Assembly (NCBI GenBank): GCA_017550655.1
Contig: JAFZOK010000018.1
Span: 1-64,000 of the forward strand
From: Bacteroidales bacterium
GTDB lineage: Bacteria; Bacteroidota; Bacteroidia; Bacteroidales; UBA932
Direction: 5' to 3'
Length of the DNA: 64,000 nucleotides
The notes beneath the pieces are model-generated. The model searched no databases and was not told the origin of the DNA. It was given only the letters and a program-made list of their open reading frames with translations. Numbering within the stretch: the stretch's first letter is position 1; each line of letters opens with the position of its first letter. Shown here one piece after another: positions 9,657 through 19,229 of this stretch. The position numbers were made by a program, and so were the translations under genes.

Positions 9657-10436
9657 ATGCTGCTTAAAAGGAAAATATCAATAGGCTTTGTGATACTGGG
9701 CTTCATTCTGCTGCTCAGCAGTCTGATTGCGATATTCGAGTTCATCACAATGAGAAGAACCATAGAAAGGTTCGTGACGGACGATATCATCAGTATCAAT
9801 ACCACACGCCGTCTGCTGGACTTGGCTGATGACTACAATTTCCAGTTGCTCAGCACGATGGGAGATTCCACATACACGGATGTGAATACAATGCCTACCA
9901 TCGGCGACGATGACAAGTTCATAGATGCCCTGAAGAGCGTAAGGGACAATTTCACCACCCAGGGAGAAAGGGATATGGCCGATTCTATCCGTTACGCCTA
10001 CGTTTCCTACGCCCACATGCTTGAAGAGGCCAAGGGCGTTTGGAACCTGCCGCGTTACCAGCAGAAGAAAGACTGGTACTTTGAAAGGATGTATCCTGTC
10101 TATTCCAGGCTGAGGGTTTACATCAAGGACCTGAACATGTCTTCCCAGAAGGCTCTCAAGGAGAATTCAGACCGCCTGTCGGAGGGCTTCTACCGCAGTC
10201 TGATGCCTTGTGTGGTTGCAGTGGGAATAGGAATCCTGCTGCTGTTCCTGTTCAATTATTTCCTGAATTTCTATTTCTTCGATCCTGTTATAAAAATCAA
10301 CCGGGCACTTCGTAATTACAAGCTCACAAAGAAAACCTACGATGTTAACATAGATTCTGACGACGAAGTAGAAGAACTGAACGAGAACGTGAAGGACATC
10401 GTAAGGGAACATAAGCATCTGACAAAGAACCAATAG
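9657..10436 (+). CDS. Membrane sensor-like protein with HAMP domain, no output domain
   Basis: A 259-aa inner-membrane protein laid out like the N-terminal half of a chemoreceptor or histidine kinase: TM helix (about 7-30), helical periplasmic sensor region (about 31-178), second TM helix (about 182-203), then a HAMP-like linker (about 205-255) that ends the protein. No kinase, methyl-accepting or cyclase output domain follows. It sits 13 bases upstream of trkH, so a role in potassium-uptake control is an inference from position only. The start at 9657 is chosen because an upstream in-frame ATG lies within the gapA terminator. Confidence 0.75.
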   Translation: MLLKRKISIGFVILGFILLLSSLIAIFEFITMRRTIERFVTDDIISINTTRRLLDLADDYNFQLLSTMGDSTYTDVNTMPTIGDDDKFIDALKSVRDNFTTQGERDMADSIRYAYVSYAHMLEEAKGVWNLPRYQQKKDWYFERMYPVYSRLRVYIKDLNMSSQKALKENSDRLSEGFYRSLMPCVVAVGIGILLLFLFNYFLNFYFFDPVIKINRALRNYKLTKKTYDVNIDSDDEVEELNENVKDIVREHKHLTKNQ

Positions 10437-10449
10437 AAACGGCAGCTCA

Positions 10450-11898
10450 ATGAATATCAATTACATATCGAGGAATGTGGGTATCGCGCTGGTTTTCAAC
10501 GCGGCTTTTATGTTCCTGGGTGTATTGGTTTCCTTGTGCTATGGGATGGACGCTTCTTTTTCTCCGCTTCTGCTTAGCGGGGTGATCACTCTTGCAGTAG
10601 GCTTTTTCCCTCTGGTTTTCGTAAAGAAGGCGGGAAGCATAACCGTAAAGGAAGGCTTTTTCACGATAGTTCTCACGTGGCTCCTGGTTTGCGTGTTCGG
10701 GGCCTTGCCTTACATACTTTGGGGCGGTGATTTTGCCGTGATAGACGCCTGGTTCGAGAGCGTTAGCGGCTATACCACAACCGGTTGCACTTCTCTCAGC
10801 GATGTGGAGAGCCTGCCTCACGGCCTTCTCTTCTGGAGAAGCAGCACCCATTATCTTGGAGGCTTGGGAGTAGTTGTCTTCATGATACTCGTGCTCCCTT
10901 ATGCAAGAGCCACTTTCGGCCTGAGGCTCAGTTCTATGGAGATGGGATCCCTTTCCAAGCAGAACTACAAGTTCAAGGTTGCGGAAACGGCCAAGATCAT
11001 TCTGACCGTGTATGTGGGACTCACTGTACTCCAGACGATTTGCCTGGTAATTGCAGGAATGGGATTCTTCGACGCCCTGAACCACTCCATGAGCATCTCC
11101 GCGACCGGTGGTTTCAGCACAAAGAACAATTCCGCCGCCGCATTCAATTCACCGGCGGTGGAGATAATAATGATTGTGTTCATGTATCTTTCCGGATTGC
11201 ATTTCGGTCTGATATATCTGTCTTGCCGCCACCGTTCCCTGAAGATTTTCAAGGATCCGGTAATCAAGTTCTACACCTTTGTCCTGATTGGCAGCGTGGC
11301 TGTTACAACATTCAGCCTTCTGGCGGGTGGAACGGAGAAGAATTTCCTTACTGCCCTTAGGCACAGCGCATTCATGAACGTTTCCGCGGCCAGTACCACG
11401 GGATTTGCCAACGCTGATGCCCAGCACTGGCCTGTGGCAGCTATCCTGGTATTCTTCTACCTGGCTTTCCAGGGAGCCTGCAGCGGTTCGACAACCGGAG
11501 GCGCCAAGGTAGACCGTATCTGCGTTAGTTTCAGTTCCCTTAAGGCAAGGCTGAAGCGCCAGCTCCACATGAATGCGGTCATTAAGCCTAGAATGGGCAA
11601 CAGGGTTCTGGACGCTGACCTTACCGGAGAGACAAATCTCTTCCTGGTGTTCTTCAGTTCAATCATTTTTGTGGGAGCGATTCTGCTTTCCGCCACCGGA
11701 CTGGACCTTAAGACATCCGTTACCACATCCCTTGCCTGCACGGCTAACACCGGCCTTACTTTCAGCAGTTTGAGCTCGTTCGGCAATTACGAGAGCTTCC
11801 CTGTCGTGAGCAAGATTATCTTTACGATAGAGATGTTCCTGGGCCGTCTCGAAATCTATCCTGTACTGGCATTCCTTGTAATCAAAAGGTGGAAGTGA
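10450..11898 (+). CDS. trkH: Potassium uptake protein, TrkH/KtrB family
   Basis: Integral membrane ion-conducting subunit of a Trk/Ktr potassium transporter. The 482-aa protein is hydrophobic throughout and shows the repeated pore-loop motifs of the family: SGYTTTGCTS (about 113-122), SATGGFSTKN, AASTTGFANAD, and a final ANTGLTFSS. The cytoplasmic nucleotide-binding partner TrkA/KtrA is not in this window. Its stop codon overlaps the ATG of the downstream helicase gene. Confidence 0.93.
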   Translation: MNINYISRNVGIALVFNAAFMFLGVLVSLCYGMDASFSPLLLSGVITLAVGFFPLVFVKKAGSITVKEGFFTIVLTWLLVCVFGALPYILWGGDFAVIDAWFESVSGYTTTGCTSLSDVESLPHGLLFWRSSTHYLGGLGVVVFMILVLPYARATFGLRLSSMEMGSLSKQNYKFKVAETAKIILTVYVGLTVLQTICLVIAGMGFFDALNHSMSISATGGFSTKNNSAAAFNSPAVEIIMIVFMYLSGLHFGLIYLSCRHRSLKIFKDPVIKFYTFVLIGSVAVTTFSLLAGGTEKNFLTALRHSAFMNVSAASTTGFANADAQHWPVAAILVFFYLAFQGACSGSTTGGAKVDRICVSFSSLKARLKRQLHMNAVIKPRMGNRVLDADLTGETNLFLVFFSSIIFVGAILLSATGLDLKTSVTTSLACTANTGLTFSSLSSFGNYESFPVVSKIIFTIEMFLGRLEIYPVLAFLVIKRWK

Positions 11899-13316
11899 TG
11901 GGAATGGCTGAATTTCTCTCCGGCAAAATGGAGGAAAGGCTTGCCATGGAGCCTACTCCAGGCCAGAAGGAACTGTTCTCCAAACTTGGAATATTTCTTA
12001 CGGACAACGCGGACGAACGCTTTCTTATGATGGTTTCCGGCTATGCGGGAACGGGAAAGACTTCCGCAATCGCCGCCTGCATATCTGTTCTCAAAACCCT
12101 GGGAATGAAGTATGTGCTGCTTGCTCCGACCGGACGCGCCGCAAAGGTCCTGGCCGGTTTTACGGGAGAAAGGACCAGCACCATCCACCGCCATATCTAC
12201 AGGATGAAATCCCAGAGTGATCCGATGGGAGCTTTCTCCCTGAATTTCAACAAGGCCAAGGACACTGTATATTTTGTGGACGAGGTATCCCTGATAAGTT
12301 CCGGAGACGGATCCGACTCTATCTTCGGCAGCGGAAACCTTCTTGACGACCTTTTGGAATTTGTAAGGCAGAGTTCCAGCAACCGCCTGGTTCTCATTGG
12401 AGATCCGGCCCAGCTTTCTCCAGTGGGGCTGGATGTCAGTCCGGCTCTGGACGTGGCCTATATGAAGCGCTATTGCCCTAAGATTGAAACGGTAACTCTC
12501 AGGGATGTTGTCCGTCAGGCTGAGGGAAGCGGGATACTGGTCAATGCCACTCGCCTTAGACTTGAGATCTCGGATGGGGACATAGACCCTCCAATCTTTG
12601 ATGTAAGCTCATTTACAGACATTACGGCAATCACAGGGGCAACTCTCATCGATGACCTTTCAGATGCGATTTCCAGGTACGGTGCTGAGGAGGTGGTGGT
12701 GCTTTGTCGCAGCAACCAGAGGGCAAACCGCTATAACCAGGGCATTCGCTCCCGCGTGCTGTTTCTTGAAGAAACTCTTTGCCGCGGAGACCGCCTGATG
12801 GTGGTAAAGAACTGCTACAAATTTGACGGACAGGAAGAAGGATTCGACTTCATAGCCAACGGGGATATGGCCCGCCTGCTCAGAATCCACAATCATCAGG
12901 AAAGGTACGGGCTCCATTTTGCAGATGCCACTCTGGCCTTCCCAGACTACAACGATTTTGAGGTTGACGCCAAGGTGATACTGGACACGCTGGAAAGCAA
13001 GACTCCGGCTTTGGACAGGGAGGCCCAGACAGCCCTTTTCGAAGGAGTACTGGCTGATTACGAGGGCATTACTCCAAAGAAAAAACGCTTCCAGTGCGTC
13101 AGGGAAGACCCTTATTACAACGCTCTCCAGATAAAATATTCCTCCGCGATTACCTGCCACAAGAGCCAGGGCGGCCAGTGGAGATGCGTTTTCATAGACA
13201 ATATCCTTTGGAGGGACGAGATTACCATCGACGATAAAAAATGGCTTTATACCGCCCTTACCCGCGCGGTTGAAAAGGTCTTTTTGGTTAACTTTGACAA
13301 GAAATATCTGAAATAA
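11898..13316 (+). CDS. RecD-like superfamily 1B helicase/ATPase
   Basis: A 472-aa ATPase with an SF1 helicase core: Walker A GYAGTGKT (about 48-55), LAPTGRAAKVL (motif Ia), VDEVSLIS (Walker B), LIGDPAQLSPVG (motif III), and a C-terminal UvrD-like part with ITCHKSQGGQW and YTALTRAV (motifs V-VI). This is the RecD2-like or Dda-like arrangement and suggests a 5'-3' DNA helicase acting in repair or recombination. The ATG at 11898 overlapping the trkH stop (ATGA) is preferred to a GTG three codons upstream. Its coupling to trkH is probably only positional. Confidence 0.85.
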   Translation: MGMAEFLSGKMEERLAMEPTPGQKELFSKLGIFLTDNADERFLMMVSGYAGTGKTSAIAACISVLKTLGMKYVLLAPTGRAAKVLAGFTGERTSTIHRHIYRMKSQSDPMGAFSLNFNKAKDTVYFVDEVSLISSGDGSDSIFGSGNLLDDLLEFVRQSSSNRLVLIGDPAQLSPVGLDVSPALDVAYMKRYCPKIETVTLRDVVRQAEGSGILVNATRLRLEISDGDIDPPIFDVSSFTDITAITGATLIDDLSDAISRYGAEEVVVLCRSNQRANRYNQGIRSRVLFLEETLCRGDRLMVVKNCYKFDGQEEGFDFIANGDMARLLRIHNHQERYGLHFADATLAFPDYNDFEVDAKVILDTLESKTPALDREAQTALFEGVLADYEGITPKKKRFQCVREDPYYNALQIKYSSAITCHKSQGGQWRCVFIDNILWRDEITIDDKKWLYTALTRAVEKVFLVNFDKKYLK

Positions 13317-13323
13317 GACATAT

Positions 13324-15462
13324 ATGAAAAAAATTGCCCTTGCGCTTTTTCTGGCGCTGATTTGCTGGAGCGCTTCCGCCCAGAAGAAGAACCTGACTCT
13401 GGAACAGATAGCAAACGACAGGTTCCCTGCAATCCAGGATTACATAATGCCTCCTAAATGGATATCTGCAGAGGAGGTCCAGGTAACGAAAATGGACCTT
13501 TCCAACGGCAAGCGGGAACATCTCCTGTATAATGTAAAGACCGGAAAGTTTGGGGATTACACGCCTCATACAAACCAGATTGCCGCAACTACCGATATCA
13601 GGGAAGACGCCAAGAAGGCCAATGGCCTGATAGAGGGAGACGGAATGATAGCCAATCCTACCTACAGTCCGGACGGCAAGCTTATGGCCTTTACCAACAA
13701 TGGAGACCTCTATGTCTATGACAAAGAGGGGAATAGCGTTAAGAGAATTACCACTGACGGGAACCAGGTCATTTTGAACGGCCGCGCTTCCTGGGTTTAC
13801 TACGAGGAGATTCTTGGCCGCTCTTCCCAGTACAAGGCTTTTTGGTGGAGCCCGGACAGCCGCACTATCGCCTTCTACCGTTTTGACGACAGCGAGGTTC
13901 CGATGTTCCCGATCTACGACCCTTCCAAGGCAAAGGACCAGATTCTGGAAAGCCATTATCCTATGAGCGGAGAGAAGAATCCTGAGGTAAGGATAGGGTT
14001 CGCCAATGTAGAAACCGGCAATATCGTATGGGCGGACTTCGATGAAAAGGAAGACCAGTACTTTGGCATACCGTTCTGGAATTCAGAATCTTCAAGATTC
14101 ATCGTTCCTTGGATGCCTAGAGTCCAGCAGGACCTTCTTTTCTACTCCGTGAACCCTGAGAACGGAAGCAAGGAACCTATCTATAAGGAGCACCAGGATA
14201 CCTGGATTGACTGGCCTGAGCAGATGCTCTTTGACGAGCAGGGCCTGTATATGGTCAGGGACTTCACGATGTGGGAGCAGATTTATTACCTCTCCTTTGA
14301 CGGCAAAACCCAGAAATGCCTGACAGACGGCCGCAACTGGGATATAAAGCTACTGAAGATTGACAAGAAGAAGGGAGAGCTATACTTCACGTCAAAGAAG
14401 GAAAAGAGCACCCGCACAGATATCTACAAAGTATCCATAAAGAAGGCCAGGACCACCAGGATTTCTACAGGTGATTTCTCTTACAAGTCCCTGCAGCTCA
14501 GCGATGATTTCAAATATATGGCCGCTATCTGCAGCAATGCGCAGACTCCGGACAGGGCGGTTCTTCTGCCGACCGACGGAAGCGGCAAGATGACTGTCCT
14601 GGCAGACGGAAAGGGGAAGGATTTCGACTCCTACAATATAGCCCTGCCAAAGATGGTGGAAATCACAACCCCGGACGGGTACACAATCCCGGCCAAGATA
14701 ACGCTTCCTCTGAACTTTGACTCTCAGAAGAAATATCCTGTCATCATTTATATGTACGGAGGCCCTAACACTCCTGTTGTATCGGACAGCTGGAGCATGA
14801 TTTCTTCATCAAACCAGTGGTGGGCTAACCAGGATGTGATCCAGTTCACGATGGATCACCGCGGAAGCGGACATTGCGGCAAGGAGGGCTGCAACTTCAT
14901 GTACCGCAATTTCTTCAGCATCGAGCTCAAGGACTTCATCGAGTGGGCCAAGTATCTCAGAAGCCTTCCTTATGTGGATGCCGACAAGATAGGAATCTAC
15001 GGATTCTCCTATGGCGGCAGTATGGCAACTCTCTGCGTAACCGAGGGTTGCGAGTATTTCAAGTATGGAATTGCAGGTGGCGGAGTTTATGACTATATGC
15101 TCTACGATACCCATTACACCGAGAGGTTTATGGATACTCCGCAGCGCAATCCGGAGGGCTACAAGCGCACGATTATGGCAGAGCGCATACGCAAGTCTGG
15201 CTACAAGGGAGATGCCACCAACTATCTGATGCTAACTCACGGAGCCGCAGACGACAATGTCCATATCCAGAACACGATGGCTCTGGTTCTGGAACTCCAG
15301 AAGATGGGACGCCAGTTTGACCTTATGATTTATCCGAGGCAGCTTCACGGCTACCGCGGAGCCCAGGGGCAGTTCTCAAACTTCAACGATTACCGTTTCT
15401 GGTACCGCCATTTGCTTGGGAAAGAGGTTCCAAAGGAACTCTCGGACGCTTTTTCCAAATAG
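13324..15462 (+). CDS. Dipeptidyl peptidase IV-type S9 serine peptidase
   Basis: Exported prolyl oligopeptidase-family enzyme that removes N-terminal dipeptides, usually X-Pro, feeding periplasmic peptide use. The 712-aa protein has a signal peptide ending SASAQ (about residue 20), an N-terminal beta-propeller, and a C-terminal alpha/beta hydrolase domain. The nucleophile is Ser562 in GFSYGG, with the acid at D643/D644 in GAADDNVH and His675 in LHGYRG. All triad residues are present. It converges with the comEC-like gene, the two stop codons being adjacent. Confidence 0.93.
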   Translation: MKKIALALFLALICWSASAQKKNLTLEQIANDRFPAIQDYIMPPKWISAEEVQVTKMDLSNGKREHLLYNVKTGKFGDYTPHTNQIAATTDIREDAKKANGLIEGDGMIANPTYSPDGKLMAFTNNGDLYVYDKEGNSVKRITTDGNQVILNGRASWVYYEEILGRSSQYKAFWWSPDSRTIAFYRFDDSEVPMFPIYDPSKAKDQILESHYPMSGEKNPEVRIGFANVETGNIVWADFDEKEDQYFGIPFWNSESSRFIVPWMPRVQQDLLFYSVNPENGSKEPIYKEHQDTWIDWPEQMLFDEQGLYMVRDFTMWEQIYYLSFDGKTQKCLTDGRNWDIKLLKIDKKKGELYFTSKKEKSTRTDIYKVSIKKARTTRISTGDFSYKSLQLSDDFKYMAAICSNAQTPDRAVLLPTDGSGKMTVLADGKGKDFDSYNIALPKMVEITTPDGYTIPAKITLPLNFDSQKKYPVIIYMYGGPNTPVVSDSWSMISSSNQWWANQDVIQFTMDHRGSGHCGKEGCNFMYRNFFSIELKDFIEWAKYLRSLPYVDADKIGIYGFSYGGSMATLCVTEGCEYFKYGIAGGGVYDYMLYDTHYTERFMDTPQRNPEGYKRTIMAERIRKSGYKGDATNYLMLTHGAADDNVHIQNTMALVLELQKMGRQFDLMIYPRQLHGYRGAQGQFSNFNDYRFWYRHLLGKEVPKELSDAFSK

Positions 15463-16536
15463 CTAGCTGCCAAGGAAAAGCACAACCTGCCTGAGGATTT
15501 CTATTATCGCTGATGATATTTCGGAGATGATTCCTCCCACGGCAGGGATGCCTCCAAGCAGTGCAGATGCCGCGCTTCCATAGACGGAAAGTGTTACCAG
15601 AGGGGCGCTGACAAGATTGGAAATCAGGAAATTCCCGCTTACCTTCCCAAAGTAAAGGAGGATGAGCGGGAATGTTGCAATCTGGCAGGTCATTGTAATT
15701 CCCATAAGGCGGACTCCTCCCGCAGCAAACCTGAGGCCGATATTTCTCCTGGAACCGAATACTCTCTCTATGCTTTCTTCAACGGCAGGATAGAGGAAGA
15801 CTATTCCTGCAACCGCCGCGAAAGACAGCTGGAATCCTATCATTTCCACGGCCATAGGATTGAACAGCGCAATGGCGAATGCTGCAATGAGCAGAGGCCC
15901 CAGCCTGTCATCGCTTTGGCAAAGCAATCCGGCTGTTTTCCAGACGGCTATCATTATGCAGGCTCTGCTGACAGAAGGGGAGAGGCCTGTGATGATGGCA
16001 TAGGAAAATATTATCGCGATGCTAAGTACAAAGGATACAATCCTGGTCTTATGGTTCCATCTGAAGGCAGCAGTCAAGGCGCAGATTATACTCCATATTA
16101 TTCCAACGTGCATTCCGGAAAGCGCCAGGGCATGGCTGATTCCGGCATTGCGGAAGGCTGTCTTTATTTCCTTGTCCAGGCCGCTTCTGTCGCCGAGCAA
16201 AAGTGCTGCCGCTATACCCCTGGAAGATTCTCCATCCAGTCTTTCAGAGAGTTTCCCGGAGACATAATCCCTAACCTGAACAGCCTTGTTTTCAACATAT
16301 TGCTCGGTAGGGGAAACTGTCGCGGAGTAAACTGCTCTCCTTTGTGCTCCAAGGATGAAAAAGCCTGCGCAGCTTAAAAGGATGAACAATACGGCTCTTT
16401 TCCTGGCCAGATACAAGCCGCCAAGAACAGGAATCACTGTAAATGACAAATCAAAGCCGGCAAGAAATCCGCCAGCCACTGTTCCAAGAAGGAAACTAAA
16501 TGTTATCGCCACTCCCAACCGCCTCGAATCCATCAC
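15463..16536 (-). CDS. ComEC/Rec2-type membrane channel protein (core only)
   Basis: A 357-aa polytopic membrane protein matching the competence (ComEC/Rec2) channel domain: LLLGDRSGLD, the HALALSGMHVGI segment (about 132-143), GLSPSVSRACIM (about 185-196) and NPMAVEMIGFQLSF. Full ComEC proteins are around 650-750 aa, with an N-terminal OB-like domain and often a C-terminal metallo-beta-lactamase domain; here the latter is absent and the N-terminal region is short. It lies directly downstream of a hotdog thioesterase. A role in DNA uptake is inferred from the family; related shortened proteins have no proven function. Confidence 0.85.
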   Translation of the reverse strand: MMDSRRLGVAITFSFLLGTVAGGFLAGFDLSFTVIPVLGGLYLARKRAVLFILLSCAGFFILGAQRRAVYSATVSPTEQYVENKAVQVRDYVSGKLSERLDGESSRGIAAALLLGDRSGLDKEIKTAFRNAGISHALALSGMHVGIIWSIICALTAAFRWNHKTRIVSFVLSIAIIFSYAIITGLSPSVSRACIMIAVWKTAGLLCQSDDRLGPLLIAAFAIALFNPMAVEMIGFQLSFAAVAGIVFLYPAVEESIERVFGSRRNIGLRFAAGGVRLMGITMTCQIATFPLILLYFGKVSGNFLISNLVSAPLVTLSVYGSAASALLGGIPAVGGIISEISSAIIEILRQVVLFLGS

Positions 16537-16938
16537 TTAGCCTTCCAGTTTCTTCATGAATTTTTCAGGATCGATTATGAATCTCGAGTGGGTGCCTTTT
16601 CCGATTTCCCCTTTGCTGTCGTATGCCGTAACCTTGAAATAGACGGCCCTGCGGTCTATGTTTTCAATTTCCGCCTCCGCCCATACCTCCGTTCCCGGCA
16701 GGCAGGCCCTAAGGTGCTGGATATTTACTCCTGTTCCTACGCTTGCCAGCCCAAGTTTCTTAAGAAGGAGAAAAGATGCTTCTTCCATCATTGCAATCAT
16801 CGATGGCGTGGAGAAAACTCCCATAGCCCCTGTTCCGGCTGCTGCAGCGGTATTCTGGTCGGTTACCATCTTCCGTGCAGTATTCTTCATTCCGATCTTC
16901 AGATCTTCAATCATATCCGCATGATTTTTGTTTTCCAT
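16537..16938 (-). CDS. Hotdog-fold thioesterase family protein
   Basis: A 133-aa (or 125-aa) cytoplasmic protein resembling fluoroacetyl-CoA-thioesterase-like hotdog proteins: TDQNTAAAAGTGAMGVFSTP, MIAMMEEAS, SVGTGVNIQHLRACLPGTEVWAEAEI and DRRAVYFKVTAYD. It probably hydrolyses an acyl-CoA; the substrate is unknown. A TATATTTG -7 box abuts the first ATG (16938), so the second in-frame Met (16914), which fits the family start better, may be the true start. The comEC-like gene follows with no gap. Confidence 0.85.
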   Translation of the reverse strand: MENKNHADMIEDLKIGMKNTARKMVTDQNTAAAAGTGAMGVFSTPSMIAMMEEASFLLLKKLGLASVGTGVNIQHLRACLPGTEVWAEAEIENIDRRAVYFKVTAYDSKGEIGKGTHSRFIIDPEKFMKKLEG

Positions 16939-16940
16939 TA

Positions 16941-16948
16941 CAAATATA
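16941..16948 (-). promoter_or_regulatory. -7 promoter box for thioesterase-comEC
   Basis: The complement reads TATATTTG (exact TAnnTTTG). It lies two bases before the first possible ATG of the thioesterase gene, implying either a leaderless message or initiation at the downstream ATG at 16914. Confidence 0.55.
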
Positions 16949-16968
16949 GAAAAACCGAAAAAGATTGC

Positions 16969-16976
16969 TATATTTG
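16969..16976 (+). promoter_or_regulatory. -7 promoter box for the 17001 gene
   Basis: TATATTTG, an exact TAnnTTTG match, lies 24 bases upstream of the ATG at 17001 and diverges from the thioesterase promoter. No -33 TTTG is seen at normal spacing. Confidence 0.6.
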
Positions 16977-17000
16977 AATTGCACTAAAAAACACTGAGTT

Positions 17001-17759
17001 ATGAAAAAAACGTTCTTTCTTGTGGCAGCTTTACTGATATGCAGTGCTCTATCCGCCCAGAAAACCTATCCTAAAGATTGGGAGTCTTACGAAGATGGGG
17101 ATCCCCAGATGACTTTCAAGGGGAAGAGCCCGACTATCGTAGATTTCGTCAATAACTTTTTGGCAGAACCCGAGGACGAGCTGTTCGGAGGCTTGAGCGA
17201 TATGTGGGAGAAATACCGCAAGGGCAAGCCTCAGGATAAGGGAGATACCGTTATTGTGGATATCCGCAACGGCTATGTCTGCTTTAAGGACCATACCGAA
17301 GACAGTTATGCAAAGAGTTACAGCAAAACGGAAATCTGTTATTGGAACTGCTCGGACGGAAAGCACAAGCTGGTGGCTTTCTCTAATGACCTTTGGTCTG
17401 ACGGGAAATGGGTGGACGGCCAGTATTCAGGCTTGTCTTTTTATTTGTACAATAACGCCAAACGCGGAATGACTATGGTTTCCAACACCGGAGAAGAACT
17501 GGGTATAGTCGTGAAGACAGGATGGGAAGGCGAGATAAGCGGTTATGACGCTGATAACAAGACTTATTTTGTGCAACTCAACGGCAAGCGGAAAAACATG
17601 ACGCAGGAAGAGTATCACAAGTTCATTGACGAGCGTCCTGTCGTTACATATTCCCTTCCTAGGACCGGCAAGAATATGATAGTTTATATCAACACTCCTT
17701 CAAGCCGCAAGAAAGTTATCTTCGAGTGGGACGGAATGTATTTCCATCCTGCAAAGTAA
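17001..17759 (+). CDS. Exported protein of unknown function
   Basis: A 252-aa protein with a clear signal peptide (MKKTFFLVAALLICSALSAQ, cleavage near 20) and no other membrane segment, so periplasmic or secreted. The mature part is rich in aromatic and charged residues with alternating beta-strand-like patterns. I do not recognise its family. It has its own promoter and is followed 19 bases later by msrA. Confidence 0.7.
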   Translation: MKKTFFLVAALLICSALSAQKTYPKDWESYEDGDPQMTFKGKSPTIVDFVNNFLAEPEDELFGGLSDMWEKYRKGKPQDKGDTVIVDIRNGYVCFKDHTEDSYAKSYSKTEICYWNCSDGKHKLVAFSNDLWSDGKWVDGQYSGLSFYLYNNAKRGMTMVSNTGEELGIVVKTGWEGEISGYDADNKTYFVQLNGKRKNMTQEEYHKFIDERPVVTYSLPRTGKNMIVYINTPSSRKKVIFEWDGMYFHPAK

Positions 17760-17778
17760 GGTCTATTCTGCAGCAAGT

Positions 17779-18330
17779 ATGGAAAAGAAAGAGATTTATC
17801 TGGCTGGCGGCTGCTTCTGGGGAGTAGAGCATTTCTTCTCCCTGATTGAGGGTGTTATATCTGCTGAGGCCGGCTATGCCAACGGAAATGAAGAATTTCG
17901 TGGCAATCCGGAAGGAGAAGGTCCTTCCTACAAGGAAGTATATACGGACAGGACCGGATTCGCCGAGACTGTAAGGATTACCTATAGCCCTGACATTATA
18001 CCTCTTTCAGAGCTGATAAAGCTGTATTTCAAGATAATTGATCCATATTCCGTTAACCGTCAGGCTCACGATGCGGGGACAAGATACAGGACCGGCATCT
18101 ATTACACAGACCCTGAAGAACTTAGCGTTATAAACCCTGTCTATGACGAGTTGGAAAGGGAAGGCGGAAAAAAGTTTGCCGTAGAACTATTACCTTTGAA
18201 AAACTTCTTCAGGGCGGAAGAATATCATCAGGAATATCTTGACAAGAATCCTGGCGGCTACTGCCACCTGCCACTGGAAATGTTCCGATTTGCAAAGAAC
18301 TACAAACCAGACAACAATAAAAAACTATAG
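17779..18330 (+). CDS. msrA: Peptide-methionine (S)-S-oxide reductase
   Basis: Repairs oxidised methionine (S-sulfoxide) in proteins using thioredoxin. The 183-aa protein has the catalytic GGCFWG motif with Cys12, the EVYTDRTGFAE and YFKIIDPYSVNRQAHDAGTRYRTGI-type core (about 80-110), and the HQEYLDKNPGGYC segment with a likely resolving cysteine. No signal peptide, so cytoplasmic. No fused MsrB domain. Confidence 0.96.
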   Translation: MEKKEIYLAGGCFWGVEHFFSLIEGVISAEAGYANGNEEFRGNPEGEGPSYKEVYTDRTGFAETVRITYSPDIIPLSELIKLYFKIIDPYSVNRQAHDAGTRYRTGIYYTDPEELSVINPVYDELEREGGKKFAVELLPLKNFFRAEEYHQEYLDKNPGGYCHLPLEMFRFAKNYKPDNNKKL

Positions 18331-18332
18331 GT

Positions 18333-19229
18333 ATGAAAAGAGCATTTTTACTCGCAGTTGCAGCCCTGTTCTGCATAACAGCATTCTCCCAGACCAGAAA
18401 AGAACTGTATGACAGCCTGGCCAAGAGCTTTAAGGACAAAGACACCGTCCAGAGAGAAAAAATCATCGCAGACTGGGAAAGGCTATACCCGAAAGACGCT
18501 GAATTATACTCCGTTTACGCCAACCTGTACCTCAGCAAGGCAATGAAGGAGGTGGTTATCATGTCTAAGGAAAAACCGGAAGGCGAAGAATACTTTACAG
18601 GAAAGGATTCTTTAGGAAACGAGATTTATATGTACAGCACTGTAGACTATGATGGCGGAATGCTCCAAAAGTCCCTTTCAACTCTTGAAGAAGGTATCTC
18701 CAAATTCCCTGACAGGCTGGACTTCAGGTTCGGGTTGGCAAGTGTTCTTTACGATACTGACAATTACCGGGAAATGGTTAACGTGTTGTGCAAAACAGTT
18801 GAAAGGTCCCGGGAGAACGGAAACAACTGGCTTTGGACTCTGGATGAGAAAACAGATGACGGAGAAGGAGTTATGCTGGATTCCTTCCAGGATTATTTCA
18901 ATGATCTTTTTAATGAACTTGGAGAAAAAGAACATGCGGAAACCCTGGTAAACAAGGTGCTCCAATACTATCCGAACAGTATCGTCTTCCTCAACGACAA
19001 GGCCATTTTTGCATACGACAGGGGAGATCTTGACGGAGCCCTCAAAGAGTTTTTGAATATTCACAGTATGGCACCTGATGACGCTGTAGTGATAAACAAT
19101 ATCGCATATCTGTACCAGAGCAAGAATGACAAGGCCAATGCCCTGAAATACTACAGGCTGCTTGAAAAGACCGGAGACGAATACTATGCACCTCTGGCCA
19201 AGAAAGCCATCGCCGAGCTTGAAAAATAA
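18333..19229 (+). CDS. Exported TPR-repeat protein
   Basis: A 298-aa protein with a signal peptide ending ITAFSQ (about 19). The rest is helical with tetratricopeptide-like pairs, clearest at the C-terminus (IVFLNDKAIFAYDRGDLDGALKEF and VINNIAYLYQSKNDKANALKYY). Such domains mediate protein-protein contacts; the partner is unknown. It starts 2 bases after msrA and is probably cotranscribed. It converges on the WYL gene with no gap between stop codons. Confidence 0.75.
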   Translation: MKRAFLLAVAALFCITAFSQTRKELYDSLAKSFKDKDTVQREKIIADWERLYPKDAELYSVYANLYLSKAMKEVVIMSKEKPEGEEYFTGKDSLGNEIYMYSTVDYDGGMLQKSLSTLEEGISKFPDRLDFRFGLASVLYDTDNYREMVNVLCKTVERSRENGNNWLWTLDEKTDDGEGVMLDSFQDYFNDLFNELGEKEHAETLVNKVLQYYPNSIVFLNDKAIFAYDRGDLDGALKEFLNIHSMAPDDAVVINNIAYLYQSKNDKANALKYYRLLEKTGDEYYAPLAKKAIAELEK

